A DNA stretch of 64,000 bases from Paraclostridium tenue. GTDB lineage: Bacteria; Bacillota; Clostridia; Peptostreptococcales; Peptostreptococcaceae. Under the pieces are notes generated by a model that was not told the origin of the DNA, ran no database searches, and worked only from the letters and a program-made list of their open reading frames with translations. Below, in pieces: positions 18,631 to 27,160 of this stretch. How positions within the stretch are numbered: position 1 is the first letter of the stretch; each line of letters begins with the position of its first letter. Position numbers and translations under genes: made by a program. The stretch covers positions 1 to 64,000 of the forward strand of contig NZ_BAAACP010000003.1 in NCBI RefSeq assembly GCF_039521565.1. The letters run 5' to 3'.

Positions 18631-19893
18631 TTGGGTTCGACCGAAGGTAGTATTATTATTCAGTTAGTGATATTAGGAGTATTGCTTATAGCTTCAGGAT
18701 TCTTCTCAGCATCTGAAACAGCTTTAATGTCACTTAGTAAAATAAGAATTAGACATATGCAAGAAGAAGGAGTTAAAGGAGCTAATTTAGTAAGTAAATT
18801 AACAGAAGACTCAGGAAAGCTTTTAAGTTCTATATTAGTTGGAAATAATATAGTTAATATTGCAGCTACATCTTTATCTACATCATTATTTATAACTATA
18901 TTAAATGGAAGATCAGAAGCTGTTCCAGTCGCTACTGCAGTAATGACTATTTTAGTTTTAATATTTGGAGAAATAACTCCAAAAACAATAGCTGCTAACA
19001 ACTCAGAAAAAGTGTCTATATTTGTTTCTAAACCTATAAAATTAATAATATTTATTTTAAAACCTATAGTGTGGGTGTTTAATATTATTACAAACGTTAT
19101 ATTTAAATTATTTGGTATAAAAAGCAATATGGGTCAACCATACATTACTGAAGAAGAATTAAAAACAATGGTTAATGTAGGACACGAAGAAGGCGTTTTA
19201 GAAATAGAAGAAAGACAAATAATAAATAATGTATTTCAATTTGGAGATATGCAAGCCAAAGAAGCTATGGTTCAAAGATTAGATATGGTTTGTATAAATG
19301 CACAAGATAGCTATGAAGAGGTAATAAGCATATTTAAAGAAGAACAATTTAGTAGAATGCCTGTTTATGAGGAATCTGTGGATGATATAATTGGAATAGT
19401 TAATATAAAAGATATAGTATTTTTAAGTGAATCAGAAATAAATGAATTTGATATTAAAAAATATGTCAGAGAAGCATTTTTCACTTATGAATTTAAAAAA
19501 ATAACAGAATTACTTGAAGAAATGAAAAAAGATAAAAGTCAAATGGCTATAGTCGTAGATGAATATGGAGGAACTTCTGGACTTATAACTATAGAAGATT
19601 TAGTTGAAGAAATAGTTGGAGAAATAGAAGACGAGTATGATGATGACGATGAAGATATTCAAGTAATAAAAGAAGATGAATTTATTGTAGATGGTAGTAA
19701 AAAAATATCAGAAGTTAATGAGCTTATAGGAACAAATTTAGAGTCAGAAGAATTTGATTCTATAGGAGGGTTTATAATAGGTTATTTAAAAAGATTACCT
19801 GAAGAAAATGAAGTTATCGAAGTTGATAATGTGAAATTTTGTATAGAAAGCTTAGATAAAAATAGAATAAAGAAAATAAGAGTGTTCACATAA
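18631..19893 (+). CDS. CNNM/CorC (HlyC) family membrane transporter
   Basis: A 420-aa membrane protein of the CNNM/CorC family, implicated in Mg2+ export or divalent-cation homeostasis. The N-terminal DUF21 region (about 1-190) has several hydrophobic helices and the typical SASETALMSLSKIRIRHM stretch. A CBS pair follows (about 200-330; MVQRLDMVCI and MAIVVDEYGGTSGLITIEDL), then an acidic EDEYDDDDED linker and the CorC_HlyC domain. The start is TTG at 18631, since a stop codon lies just upstream in frame and TAGGAG precedes it. Family members used to be annotated as hemolysins, but cation transport is the better-supported role. Confidence 0.88.
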   Translation: MGSTEGSIIIQLVILGVLLIASGFFSASETALMSLSKIRIRHMQEEGVKGANLVSKLTEDSGKLLSSILVGNNIVNIAATSLSTSLFITILNGRSEAVPVATAVMTILVLIFGEITPKTIAANNSEKVSIFVSKPIKLIIFILKPIVWVFNIITNVIFKLFGIKSNMGQPYITEEELKTMVNVGHEEGVLEIEERQIINNVFQFGDMQAKEAMVQRLDMVCINAQDSYEEVISIFKEEQFSRMPVYEESVDDIIGIVNIKDIVFLSESEINEFDIKKYVREAFFTYEFKKITELLEEMKKDKSQMAIVVDEYGGTSGLITIEDLVEEIVGEIEDEYDDDDEDIQVIKEDEFIVDGSKKISEVNELIGTNLESEEFDSIGGFIIGYLKRLPEENEVIEVDNVKFCIESLDKNRIKKIRVFT

Positions 19894-19917
19894 GGTACTA
19901 TTTATAGTACCTTTTTT
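19892..19917 (+). terminator. Terminator of the CNNM/CorC gene
   Basis: AAGGTACTA (19892-19900) pairs with TAGTACCTT (19905-19913) and a T-run follows. It overlaps the stop codon. Confidence 0.85.
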
Positions 19918-20054
19918 ATTATAAAAGAATATAAAAAAAATTTAGAAAATTTTAGAAAAAATGTATTAGTTTATTTTCTAGAAATAATTTAAAAAATTTT
20001 AATAAAAATTTTTTAAAAGCATTGAAAAACCTGTGCTTTTAGATAATACCATAT

Positions 20055-20083
20055 TTGATAAATTTTGGATAAAGCATTATAAT
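20055..20083 (+). promoter_or_regulatory. Sigma-A promoter of pepT
   Basis: TTGATA (20055-20060) and TATAAT (20078-20083) are separated by exactly 17 nt. The 5' leader would be about 75 nt. The gap between 19918 and this promoter is AT-rich and shows nothing else. Confidence 0.7.
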
Positions 20084-20164
20084 TAAAACGTATTCCTTTA
20101 GTTTTGAAAATGGAGATACAAAAATATAATTTAAATAACTATAAATATTGGAGGAAAATTTGCC

Positions 20165-21391
20165 ATGAGAGAAAGAGTACTTGAAAGATTTTTAAAGTAT
20201 GTAACATTTGATACAACTGCAGATCCTAAAAACTCAAATTGTCCATCAAGTGAAGGACAAAGAGTATTTGCTAAATACATAGTAGAAGAGTTAAAAAATT
20301 TAGGTCTTGAAGATGCACATGTTGATGAAAATAGCTATGTTATGGCTACATTAAAAGGAAATGTAGAAGGAGTTCCTACTATAGGATTTATATCTCATTT
20401 AGATACAGCTCCAGATGTAACTGGAAAAAATGTTAAGCCAAGAATAGTTAAGAATTATGATGGTAAGGATATAGTTTTAAATGAAGAGTTAAATGTAGTA
20501 ACATCTCCTAAAGACTATCCAGAAATGGAAACTTTAATAGGTGAAGATGTAATAGTTACAGATGGTACTACCTTATTAGGAGCAGATGATAAAGCTGGTA
20601 TAGCTGAAATAGTAACTGCTATAGAGTACCTAATAAATAATCCAGAAATAAAACATGGAGACATAAAAATAGGATTTACTCCAGATGAAGAAGTTGGTAG
20701 AGGAGCAGATTTATTTAACGTTGAAAAATTTGGGGCAAAATATGCATATACTATAGACGGTGGAATACTTGGAGAACTTCAATATGAAAACTTCAATGCA
20801 GCAGCAGCTACTATAACTATACAAGGAAGAAATGTACACCCAGGTAGTGCAAAGAATAAGTTAGTTAATGCTCTACACATAGCAGCAGAAATATCTGAAA
20901 TGTTCCCAGCAAGTGAAAGACCTGAGACTACTGAAGGATATGAAGGATTCTATCATTTAAATGATTTAAACGGAAATGTTGAAAAAGCTTCTATGATTTA
21001 TATAATAAGAGATCATGATAATGCTAAGTTTGAACAAAGAAAAGAGTTTATGAAATCTGTAATAGAAAAAATAAATGAAAAATATGAAGGAAGAGTAACT
21101 CTAGATTTAAAAGATCAATATTACAATATGAAAGAAAAAGTAGAGCCAGTTAAGTTTGTAGTTGATGTAGTTGAAAAATCTATGAAAGAAACTGATATAA
21201 CTCCAATAATAGTACCTATAAGAGGAGGTACAGATGGAGCTAGGTTATCATTTATGGGATTACCTTGTCCAAATATATTTACTGGTGGATTAAACTTCCA
21301 TAGTAAAAATGAATGTATACCAGTTTCAGCAATGGAAAAAGGAGCTAAATTAATAGTTAGAATAGCTGAGAATTATACAAATTTAAAATAA
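20165..21391 (+). CDS. pepT: Peptidase T (tripeptide aminopeptidase)
   Basis: Peptidase T, 408 aa, is a cytoplasmic M20-family dizinc enzyme that removes the N-terminal residue of tripeptides. Metal and catalytic motifs are FISHLDTAPD (His, Asp), LLGADDKAG (bridging Asp), TPDEEVGRGAD (Glu-Glu), YTIDGG and a C-terminal FHSKNECIP (His). Length matches the family. GGAGG lies well placed before the ATG. It is monocistronic between a promoter and a bidirectional terminator, and fits a peptide-fermenting lifestyle. Confidence 0.95.
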   Translation: MRERVLERFLKYVTFDTTADPKNSNCPSSEGQRVFAKYIVEELKNLGLEDAHVDENSYVMATLKGNVEGVPTIGFISHLDTAPDVTGKNVKPRIVKNYDGKDIVLNEELNVVTSPKDYPEMETLIGEDVIVTDGTTLLGADDKAGIAEIVTAIEYLINNPEIKHGDIKIGFTPDEEVGRGADLFNVEKFGAKYAYTIDGGILGELQYENFNAAAATITIQGRNVHPGSAKNKLVNALHIAAEISEMFPASERPETTEGYEGFYHLNDLNGNVEKASMIYIIRDHDNAKFEQRKEFMKSVIEKINEKYEGRVTLDLKDQYYNMKEKVEPVKFVVDVVEKSMKETDITPIIVPIRGGTDGARLSFMGLPCPNIFTGGLNFHSKNECIPVSAMEKGAKLIVRIAENYTNLK

Positions 21392-21395
21392 ATAT

Positions 21396-21427
21396 AAAAA
21401 ATGAACTCTAAATAGAGTTCATTTTTT
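21396..21427. terminator. Bidirectional terminator between pepT and the phosphodiesterase gene
   Basis: A perfect 15-bp stem (21396-21410 with 21413-21427), with A6 on one side and T6 on the other, lies between two converging genes and can serve both. Confidence 0.85.
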
Positions 21428-21450
21428 ATATTTTAATTAATAAATAATTA

Positions 21451-22008
21451 TTATAAATTTATAACTTCTTTAGTATTTATATCTATTAAGTTTATATCTA
21501 AATCTAATTCGTCATGAGTTTGAATTATATCTATAGTTGCAACTGAATGAGATCCATCTTTAGGAATAGATGTACTTCCTGGGTTTATAACAATTAAATT
21601 TTCATCAACATACAATTCTTTTACATGAGTATGTCCAAGTATTAATATATCAGCACCCATAGATTTTGCCTTTTTGATAGTTTCTTCCTTAGAGTCTACA
21701 TATCCATGATTTATTAAAATTCTTGTTTCTCCAAACTGACTTAAAACATATGGGCTTTGTATAGGATGACTTATAACCATTTGATCAACATCAGCATCAC
21801 AGTTTCCTCTAGCTATAAGTATATTATCTAATTCATTTATTTTAGATATCACTTTCTTAGGGTTATAACCTTCAGGTAAATCATTTCTAGGACCATGATA
21901 TAAAACATCACCAGCATGAAGTAAAATATCGCAATCTGATAAAACTTCTAAAGCTTTTTCAAAATACACTAAACTACCATGAGTATCACTCATAACGCCT
22001 ATTTTCAT
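21451..22008 (-). CDS. YfcE/MJ0936-type metallophosphodiesterase
   Basis: A 185-aa metallophosphoesterase of the YfcE family (small phosphodiesterases with unclear natural substrate). Motifs: GVMSDTHG (Asp, His), LHAGDVLYHG, ARGNCDAD (in place of GNHD), INHGYV and LGHTHVKEL. The start ATG has AGGAGGTA upstream. It follows nadK on the same strand after 17 nt, so the two are probably cotranscribed. Confidence 0.9.
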   Translation of the reverse strand: MKIGVMSDTHGSLVYFEKALEVLSDCDILLHAGDVLYHGPRNDLPEGYNPKKVISKINELDNILIARGNCDADVDQMVISHPIQSPYVLSQFGETRILINHGYVDSKEETIKKAKSMGADILILGHTHVKELYVDENLIVINPGSTSIPKDGSHSVATIDIIQTHDELDLDINLIDINTKEVINL

Positions 22009-22025
22009 AAGAATACCTCCTAATA

Positions 22026-22826
22026 TTATAAAAATTTATCTGCAACTCTACTCCAAAATTCATAATTTACTAGCCTGACTAATTTTATATTAACATCAGA
22101 TGTTGTAATTGAAATATTTGTTATACTCTCAAGTCTGTGTTCAACACCATCAACTACCACTAATAATGCATTTTCAAACCTATATTCAGGTAAAATGCCT
22201 ATTACAGCATCATGAGGGAATATAATACTTGAGGTAAAGCATCTATATGCATTAGTATTTATAGGGTGTAGAGGAGTTAATTGCATTAGTTTTAGACTAG
22301 GATCTACTATGCTACCACCAGCAGCATAATTATATGCTGTAGAGCCAGTTGGTGTAGAGATTAATAAGCCATCTCCACTAAAGTTTTGAATATCTTTATT
22401 ATTAACACTTAACTCTAGGTGAATAGTCCTGGATTTATCACCCTTTATCACAACATCATTAACTGCATACATATCTATACAACTTCCTTTTGTACAAACT
22501 GTAGCTTGTATAAGGGAAATATCTTGCAATATAAAATTATTATTTATATAATCATCAATAAATTTGTCAATAAAGTCAGGGTAAACATCAGTAAAAAATC
22601 CTAAGTGTCCAGTATTTATGCCTAAAATAGGAATTTCAGGATAATTAAAGTCATGAACAGTTTTTAGGAAAGAACCATCGCCTCCAATAGAGATTATAAG
22701 TTCTGAATTAATATCAAAATCATAGGTTACATAAAAACCAGCCTTAATAAGTTTATCAGTTAGTATTTCTCTAGTTTTTAAAGATATATCCAATGAATTT
22801 GAATTTATAGTTATAGTTCTTTTCAT
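22026..22826 (-). CDS. nadK: NAD kinase
   Basis: NAD kinase, 266 aa, phosphorylates NAD to NADP and is the only route to NADP in most bacteria. The GGDGSFLKTVHDF motif near residue 48 and GINTGHLGFF follow the family pattern, as do AVNDVVIKGD and STPTGSTAYNYAAGG. A TATAAT-type -10 element lies in the divergent region with the RluA-type gene, and GAGGTGGGG precedes the ATG. The phosphodiesterase gene follows. Confidence 0.95.
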   Translation of the reverse strand: MKRTITINSNSLDISLKTREILTDKLIKAGFYVTYDFDINSELIISIGGDGSFLKTVHDFNYPEIPILGINTGHLGFFTDVYPDFIDKFIDDYINNNFILQDISLIQATVCTKGSCIDMYAVNDVVIKGDKSRTIHLELSVNNKDIQNFSGDGLLISTPTGSTAYNYAAGGSIVDPSLKLMQLTPLHPINTNAYRCFTSSIIFPHDAVIGILPEYRFENALLVVVDGVEHRLESITNISITTSDVNIKLVRLVNYEFWSRVADKFL

Positions 22827-22976
22827 ATCCCCACCTCTTTACACTTGTATTATAACATAATTTAAAAAGTAATTGATACTCTAGTAAAAATGTATCATAT
22901 AAATAAAAAGTCTTATCTATTATGTAAAAATAGTATAAAATATATAATGTTATTATAAATGAAAGTAGGTGTAAAT

Positions 22977-23879
22977 TTGTTCAAAAAAGAAGAACAAAAA
23001 TATAATATTATATCTTACACAAGTGATGAAAACTCAACACTAAAAGAAATATTATTAGATAAATTAAATTTTTCAGTTAGGTCTTTATCAAAAATGAAAA
23101 GAGAGCAAACTGTATTAGTAAATGGAAAATTTAAAAAGCCTAGTACCAACATAGAAAAAGGTGATTTAATAGAAGTGAAAATAGAAGAAGATATGGCTAA
23201 TTTCACACCTGAAGATTTAAACTTAGATATAATTTATGATGACTTTGATTTGATAATGGTAAATAAACCTCCATTTATGGTTGTACATCCAACTAAAAGT
23301 CATAGTGATAATACCATTGCTAATGGGGTAACAGATTATATAATCAAGAAAAATGAAAAAGTTAAGATTAGATTTGTGAACAGATTGGATATGAATACAT
23401 CTGGACTTGTAATAGTAGCTAAAAATGCATATGCACATCATACATTATCTACAGATATGAGTGAAGACAAAGTATATAAGAGGTATATAACTGTTGTTAA
23501 AGGTATAGTTAAGGATGATTTTGGAACTATAAATGCACCTATATATAGACAGACTGAAGATAGTATAAAAAGAATAGTTGATGAGCGTGGACAAGAGTCT
23601 ATTACTCATTATAAAGTAATAGATAGGTTAAATGATGCTACAGTTCTAGAGGTTAAGTTGGAAACTGGAAGAACTCATCAAATAAGAGTTCATATGAATC
23701 ATATTGGACATGGAATAATAGGTGATGAATTATATGGTTATGTGGATGAAAATTTAATTAATAGACAAGCCCTACATGCTTATAGTTTAGAATTTGAGCA
23801 ACCAAGAACTAAAGAAAAATTAAAATTTAAAGCACAAGTTCCAGAAGATATGAAAAAATTAATAGAAAAATTAAGATAG
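22977..23879 (+). CDS. RluA-family 23S rRNA pseudouridine synthase
   Basis: A pseudouridine synthase of the RluA/RluD family, 300 aa from the chosen start. It has an N-terminal S4 RNA-binding region (LSKMKREQTVLVNGK), the catalytic-Asp motif NRLDMNTSGLVIVAK (the usual leading His is Asn here) and GRTHQIRVHMNHIGHG. A TTG at 22977 is preferred to the ATG at 22959, because AGTAGGTG (22964-22971) is a ribosome binding site only for the TTG, and a TATAAT at 22943-22948 would start transcription near 22955. The target base cannot be told from sequence. It lies divergent from nadK. Confidence 0.9.
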   Translation: MFKKEEQKYNIISYTSDENSTLKEILLDKLNFSVRSLSKMKREQTVLVNGKFKKPSTNIEKGDLIEVKIEEDMANFTPEDLNLDIIYDDFDLIMVNKPPFMVVHPTKSHSDNTIANGVTDYIIKKNEKVKIRFVNRLDMNTSGLVIVAKNAYAHHTLSTDMSEDKVYKRYITVVKGIVKDDFGTINAPIYRQTEDSIKRIVDERGQESITHYKVIDRLNDATVLEVKLETGRTHQIRVHMNHIGHGIIGDELYGYVDENLINRQALHAYSLEFEQPRTKEKLKFKAQVPEDMKKLIEKLR

Positions 23880-23889
23880 AGGTGTAAAC

Positions 23890-24894
23890 ATGATAATACA
23901 TAAGTTTATAGTACATGTACTAGATAAAAATAGTGAAGTACCTATATTAAATGATTTTGAAGGAAAAATAAGTCAAGAAGTAGATAAGTTTTTTCAAAAA
24001 ATAATTAAAAGAGTAAGTAAAGATGATGACTTAAGAAAAGGTATATTCAAAGATTATGAAAATAATGTAGTTAAAAATTGTTGTGAGCAAATTATATATG
24101 ATGAAAGTACATTCTTAGAAAATTCTAAAGAAATAGCAGCATATTTATTTGATACTATGAAAATCAATGCTGAATTAGAATCTTGTGATTTAGCAATTTG
24201 TTTATATACAATAAAAGATGAGAAGTATGTTGGTATATTAAAATTAGATTACAAAAGATTATATACACATTCTATAGAATTTATAGATGATAAATTCAAT
24301 ATACAAATGGTACCTAATGAAATAGGTATACCAGAAACTCAAAGACAAAAGCAATGTGCAATTGTAGGATTAACAGGAATGAATGATGAATATCATTTAA
24401 GACTTTTAGATAAAGATGCAGAAAAGGAACATTTAGAATCTAAGTTTATAAATGAGTTTTTAAATGCAGAGAAGATAGTTGATGATAAGTATAAAACTAA
24501 AGTATTTAAAAGTAGTGCAGAAACTTGGATAACAAATGCATTAGCTAATGATATAAAACAAGCTGAGGATATAAGAAGTGTATTAAATTATACTTTAAAA
24601 GAAAAAGAAGAAATAGATTTAGATGAATTTGTTGAGAAGTCTATAGATAGCGTTGATTTAAAAGAAAGTTTTAAAGAGCATATGGAAGACAAAGGTTTAA
24701 ATGAATCATTTAGCATAGATAAAGAATGGATAGAGAAAAAGCTTAAAAAAAGAAGTATAAAAACAGATACAGGTTTTGATATAAAAGGAGATTTAAGCAA
24801 TTTTGAAGATCCTATGAAATATAGTGTAAAGCAAAATCATGACGGAAGTATAGATATAACTATAAAAAATGTAAAATTTTATGAGGAAAAATAA
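23890..24894 (+). CDS. Nucleoid-associated protein, NdpA/YejK family
   Basis: A 334-aa protein of the 37-kDa nucleoid-associated family. Recognisable segments are the N-terminal IIHKFIVHVLDKNSE, the central DLAICLYTIKDEKYVGILKL and the DIKQAEDIRSVLNYTLKEKE region. Function in Firmicutes is not settled; the E. coli member binds the nucleoid and helps chromosome handling. It starts 10 nt after the pseudouridine synthase with AGAGGTG upstream, so the two form an operon, ended by a shared terminator. Confidence 0.85.
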   Translation: MIIHKFIVHVLDKNSEVPILNDFEGKISQEVDKFFQKIIKRVSKDDDLRKGIFKDYENNVVKNCCEQIIYDESTFLENSKEIAAYLFDTMKINAELESCDLAICLYTIKDEKYVGILKLDYKRLYTHSIEFIDDKFNIQMVPNEIGIPETQRQKQCAIVGLTGMNDEYHLRLLDKDAEKEHLESKFINEFLNAEKIVDDKYKTKVFKSSAETWITNALANDIKQAEDIRSVLNYTLKEKEEIDLDEFVEKSIDSVDLKESFKEHMEDKGLNESFSIDKEWIEKKLKKRSIKTDTGFDIKGDLSNFEDPMKYSVKQNHDGSIDITIKNVKFYEEK

Positions 24895-24922
24895 AAAAGC
24901 CGAGTCAATAACTCGGTTTTTT
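24893..24922. terminator. Bidirectional terminator between the nucleoid protein gene and acpP
   Basis: CCGAGT (24900-24905) pairs with ACTCGG (24911-24916), with A6 before and T6 after. It lies between two converging genes. Confidence 0.85.
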
Positions 24923-24923
24923 A

Positions 24924-25151
24924 TTATTTATTATCTTCTATAAAAGAACATATATCTCCTATACATTTGAAATTTTCAGCTTCTTCATCAGGAATTTCAA
25001 TACCATACTCATCTTCTAAAGCCATTATAACTTCTACAGCATCTAAAGAATCTGCTTCTAAATCTTCTGTTAAAGATGTATTTAAAGTTATAGTATCTAA
25101 ATCATCAATGCCTAATTGTTCAGCTATTATTTCCCTAATTCTTTCAAACAT
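24924..25151 (-). CDS. acpP: Acyl carrier protein
   Basis: ACP, 75 aa, carries growing acyl chains in fatty acid synthesis through 4'-phosphopantetheine on the Ser of EADSLDAVEVIMALED (near residue 36). The acidic four-helix profile and length are typical. AGGAGGTC precedes the ATG. It stands apart from fatty acid synthesis genes here, so it may be the housekeeping ACP or a second copy. Confidence 0.95.
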   Translation of the reverse strand: MFERIREIIAEQLGIDDLDTITLNTSLTEDLEADSLDAVEVIMALEDEYGIEIPDEEAENFKCIGDICSFIEDNK

Positions 25152-25237
25152 AGTAGACCTCCTAAATCAAATTAATAATTTAATTGTAGTTTAATATAAG
25201 AACTAGAAATTTTCAATATAAATTATATAAAAATTAG

Positions 25238-25264
25238 AATATTGTAGTAAAACAAGCATATATA
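25238..25264 (+). promoter_or_regulatory. Possible sigma-E promoter
   Basis: GAATATT (25238-25244) matches the sigma-E -35 consensus KMATATT exactly, and CATATATA (25257-25264) resembles the -10 CATACAnT. The spacer is 12-13 nt, slightly short. It lies about 35 nt before the start at 25297. Confidence 0.35.
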
Positions 25265-25296
25265 TTTATATAAACAAAAACATAGGAGGAATGGTT

Positions 25297-25728
25297 ATGA
25301 AGTATATAGGTTTATTAGCATCGTCTATATGCGTAGTAGTAGTGCTATTAATAAACTCATATTACAATATCATAAACTTAGATATTCAAAGGATAAGTTC
25401 ATATGTAATAGAAGGTAATATGATATTAGAAGATTTTATTACAAAAGAAGATTATGTATTAAAAAATAATGAAGAGTACATATCTAGATTATTAAATATT
25501 AAATCACATATTAAAGATACAAAAACATCTTTTTTTACAAAGAAATATAAAAATTATAGGATGAAATCAATAGAAAATTTAGTTAATAGTATATCCAATG
25601 ATAAAGAAAAAGGTAAACATCTAGAATTAGTGAAAAAATACAATGATTTATCAGAAAAAGAATTAGATAGTTTATTAGACAAGAATCTATTAGAAGTAAC
25701 ATATTTATCTACCCGCGCATATGAATAA
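25297..25728 (+). CDS. Membrane-anchored protein of unknown function (143 aa)
   Basis: I do not recognise this protein. It has one N-terminal hydrophobic helix (IGLLASSICVVVVLLINSYY) followed by a soluble, charged, helical region of about 115 residues, so it is probably anchored by its N terminus with the rest outside the cytoplasm. The second ATG (25297) is chosen because GGAGG (25285-25289) touches the first ATG at 25291. The first small array gene follows after 45 nt, and the two may share a transcript from a sigma-E-like promoter. Confidence 0.6.
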   Translation: MKYIGLLASSICVVVVLLINSYYNIINLDIQRISSYVIEGNMILEDFITKEDYVLKNNEEYISRLLNIKSHIKDTKTSFFTKKYKNYRMKSIENLVNSISNDKEKGKHLELVKKYNDLSEKELDSLLDKNLLEVTYLSTRAYE

Positions 25729-25773
25729 GTAAGGAAAGCTATAAGTTTTCCAACATTTAAAGGGGGTAACCAT

Positions 25774-25980
25774 ATGTCAAAACTAGATAAACTTCTAAGA
25801 AGTTTTGGATGTGGATGCGATTCACCATTTGGAGGTTCAAGTTTATTAATAATAGCTGTAATAGTATTTTTATTATTAGGAACTGATATACTTGATAACT
25901 TCTTTTGTGATGACAATTCATGGATTTGGATAATATTAATAATACTTTTATTATTTAACTTTGATGATGGGTGTTGTTAA
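25774..25980 (+). CDS. Small Cys/Trp-rich two-helix membrane protein, array member 1
   Basis: A 68-aa hydrophobic protein and the most divergent member of a five-gene paralogous array. An N-terminal LDKLLRSFGCGC segment is followed by a hydrophobic helix (LLIIAVIVFLLLG), a short acidic loop with Cys, a second helix (WIWIILIILLLF) and a DDGCC tail. AGGGGGTAA precedes the ATG. The family is not one I can name. The Cys-rich ends and hydrophobic hairpin suggest a membrane or spore-surface assembly component, which is an inference. Confidence 0.65.
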   Translation: MSKLDKLLRSFGCGCDSPFGGSSLLIIAVIVFLLLGTDILDNFFCDDNSWIWIILIILLLFNFDDGCC

Positions 25981-25981
25981 T

Positions 25982-26009
25982 AAAAAAAGCTCTATATAGA
26001 GCTTTTTTT
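25982..26009 (+). terminator. Terminator behind array member 1
   Basis: AAAAAAAGCTCTA (25982-25994) pairs perfectly with TAGAGCTTTTTTT (25997-26009). Confidence 0.9.
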
Positions 26010-26062
26010 ATTGCCAATTTAGTAAGATATCAAAAATTTATAAAAAAATAATAATAAATAGT

Positions 26063-26090
26063 AACCGTTTTTTTAAAATTCCATAGTATA
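26063..26090 (+). promoter_or_regulatory. Predicted sigma-K promoter of array member 2
   Basis: AACC (26063-26066), 15 nt, CATAGTATA (26082-26090). The sigma-K consensus is mACm-N16-CATAnnnTA. The roughly 100-nt leader that follows contains a perfect 9-bp hairpin (26150-26158 with 26165-26173) just before the ribosome binding site. Confidence 0.5.
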
Positions 26091-26197
26091 AATTAAGAGC
26101 ATGATACATTTGAGATATGACTTCTAAAAATATTTTTAAATATGGGTTAGCTAAATAACTAAAATTATTTAGCAATCCAAAAAATTAGGGGGTATAT

Positions 26198-26407
26198 ATG
26201 GGATCATTAAGTAGATTATTTGGTGGAGATGGATTCTTCTGCGGTGGAGCATGGTGGATAATAGTATTATTCTTCTTATTCTTAGCATTTCAAGAGTGTT
26301 GGTCAGAAATATGTATAACTGACTGGATTCCATTTTTAATACTACTTCTTATTGTCTGCTCATGTGGATTTGATGGATGCGATGACGGATTTGATTGTGG
26401 TTGCTAA
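26198..26407 (+). CDS. Small Trp/Cys/Gly-rich two-helix membrane protein, array member 2
   Basis: A 69-aa paralogue. Core layout: LSRLFGGDGFFCGGAWW, a hydrophobic helix (IIVLFFLFLAF), an acidic Cys loop (QECWSEICITD), a second helix (WIPFLILLLIV) and a CSC plus Cys/Asp/Gly tail with five Cys. Eight Cys in total. AGGGGG precedes the ATG. It has its own predicted sigma-K promoter and terminator, so it is a separate transcription unit. Function unknown; a late-sporulation coat or exosporium role is inferred from the promoter. Confidence 0.75.
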   Translation: MGSLSRLFGGDGFFCGGAWWIIVLFFLFLAFQECWSEICITDWIPFLILLLIVCSCGFDGCDDGFDCGC

Positions 26408-26415
26408 TTAAAAAT

Positions 26416-26447
26416 AAAAAAAGACTGCCTTAGGGTAGCCTTTTTTT
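26416..26447 (+). terminator. Terminator behind array member 2
   Basis: GACTGCC (26423-26429) pairs with GGTAGCC (26434-26440) with one mismatch and one G-U pair, flanked by A7 and T7. Confidence 0.75.
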
Positions 26448-26544
26448 ATTTTTAAAATTATATATTTAATTTTTATCCAATTTAAATATTAGAAAATATA
26501 AATATATAATTTTAAAAATACTACTAAAAATTTATAAAACTATT

Positions 26545-26573
26545 ATCAAAAAGTATTTAACATGCATAGTATA
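26545..26573 (+). promoter_or_regulatory. Predicted sigma-K promoter of array members 3 and 4
   Basis: CATAGTATA (26565-26573) matches the sigma-K -10 consensus and is identical to the element before member 2. The -35 position 16 nt upstream reads ATCA, one base off mACm. A GAGC-GAAA-GCTC hairpin follows at 26580-26591. Confidence 0.42.
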
Positions 26574-26622
26574 TTTTAAGAGCGAAAGCTCAAATAATTA
26601 ATCATCAACAGGAGGTAACGCA

Positions 26623-26799
26623 ATGTTAGATAGACTATTTGGAAATGATGGATGTTTTGGTGGAGGAGCATGGTGGATAATCGTACTATTCTTCTTATTC
26701 TTAGCATTTGGAGACTGTTGGGAAGAGTTAGACATATGTGCATGGATACCTTTCTTAATAGTTTTATTAATATTATGTAGTTGTGGAGGGTTCTTCTAG
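26623..26799 (+). CDS. Small Trp/Cys/Gly-rich two-helix membrane protein, array member 3
   Basis: A 58-aa paralogue running from the ATG at 26623 (GGAGG upstream) to TAG at 26797-26799. It begins MLDRLFGNDGCFGGGAWW, has the first helix IIVLFFLFLAF, the loop GDCWEELDICA, the second helix WIPFLIVLLIL and ends CSCGGFF. It is nearly identical to member 4 through the loop and second helix, so the two are a recent duplication. The gene is short enough to be missed by automated calling, but the paralogy and ribosome binding site make it convincing. Confidence 0.8.
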   Translation: MLDRLFGNDGCFGGGAWWIIVLFFLFLAFGDCWEELDICAWIPFLIVLLILCSCGGFF

Positions 26800-26846
26800 A
26801 TTTTAAATTAGACATATTATCAAATTGACATCAGGAGGAAAGTGAA

Positions 26847-27020
26847 ATGTTAGATAGATTATTTGGTGAAGAGGGATTCTTCGGATGTGGATGGGTAATC
26901 ATAGTATTATTCTTCTTGTTTTTAGCATTTGGAGATTGTTGGGAAGAATTAGATATATGCGCATGGATACCTTTCTTAATACTATTATTAATACTTCTTT
27001 GCTGCGATGGATGCTTTTAA
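26847..27020 (+). CDS. Small Trp/Cys/Gly-rich two-helix membrane protein, array member 4
   Basis: A 57-aa paralogue from the ATG at 26847 (AGGAGG upstream) to TAA at 27018-27020. It starts MLDRLFGEEGFFGCGW and shares LFFLFLAFGDCWEELDICAW with member 3, ending LLCCDGCF. Only 47 nt separate it from member 3 and no terminator lies between, so they are probably cotranscribed. The usual WW pair before helix 1 is reduced to a single W. Confidence 0.8.
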   Translation: MLDRLFGEEGFFGCGWVIIVLFFLFLAFGDCWEELDICAWIPFLILLLILLCCDGCF

Positions 27021-27068
27021 TAGATGATATTAAAATAGTTAATAAACCAATAAGATAAAATAATAAGT

Positions 27069-27097
27069 AACCAAAAAATATATAGATTCATAATATA
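27069..27097 (+). promoter_or_regulatory. Predicted sigma-K promoter of array member 5
   Basis: AACC (27069-27072), 16 nt, CATAATATA (27089-27097): full match to the -10 and good match to the -35 of sigma-K promoters. An AGTTAG/CTAACT hairpin follows at 27104-27124 in the leader. Confidence 0.55.
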
Positions 27098-27160
27098 TAA
27101 AATAGTTAGATATTAAAACTAACTAAATTTAAAAAAGAAAATTTAATAGGAGGTAAATTT

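Noticed and set aside
26576..26815. Minus-strand frame across array member 3
   Set aside because: The plus strand holds the paralogous small gene with a proper ribosome binding site; the reverse frame has no support.
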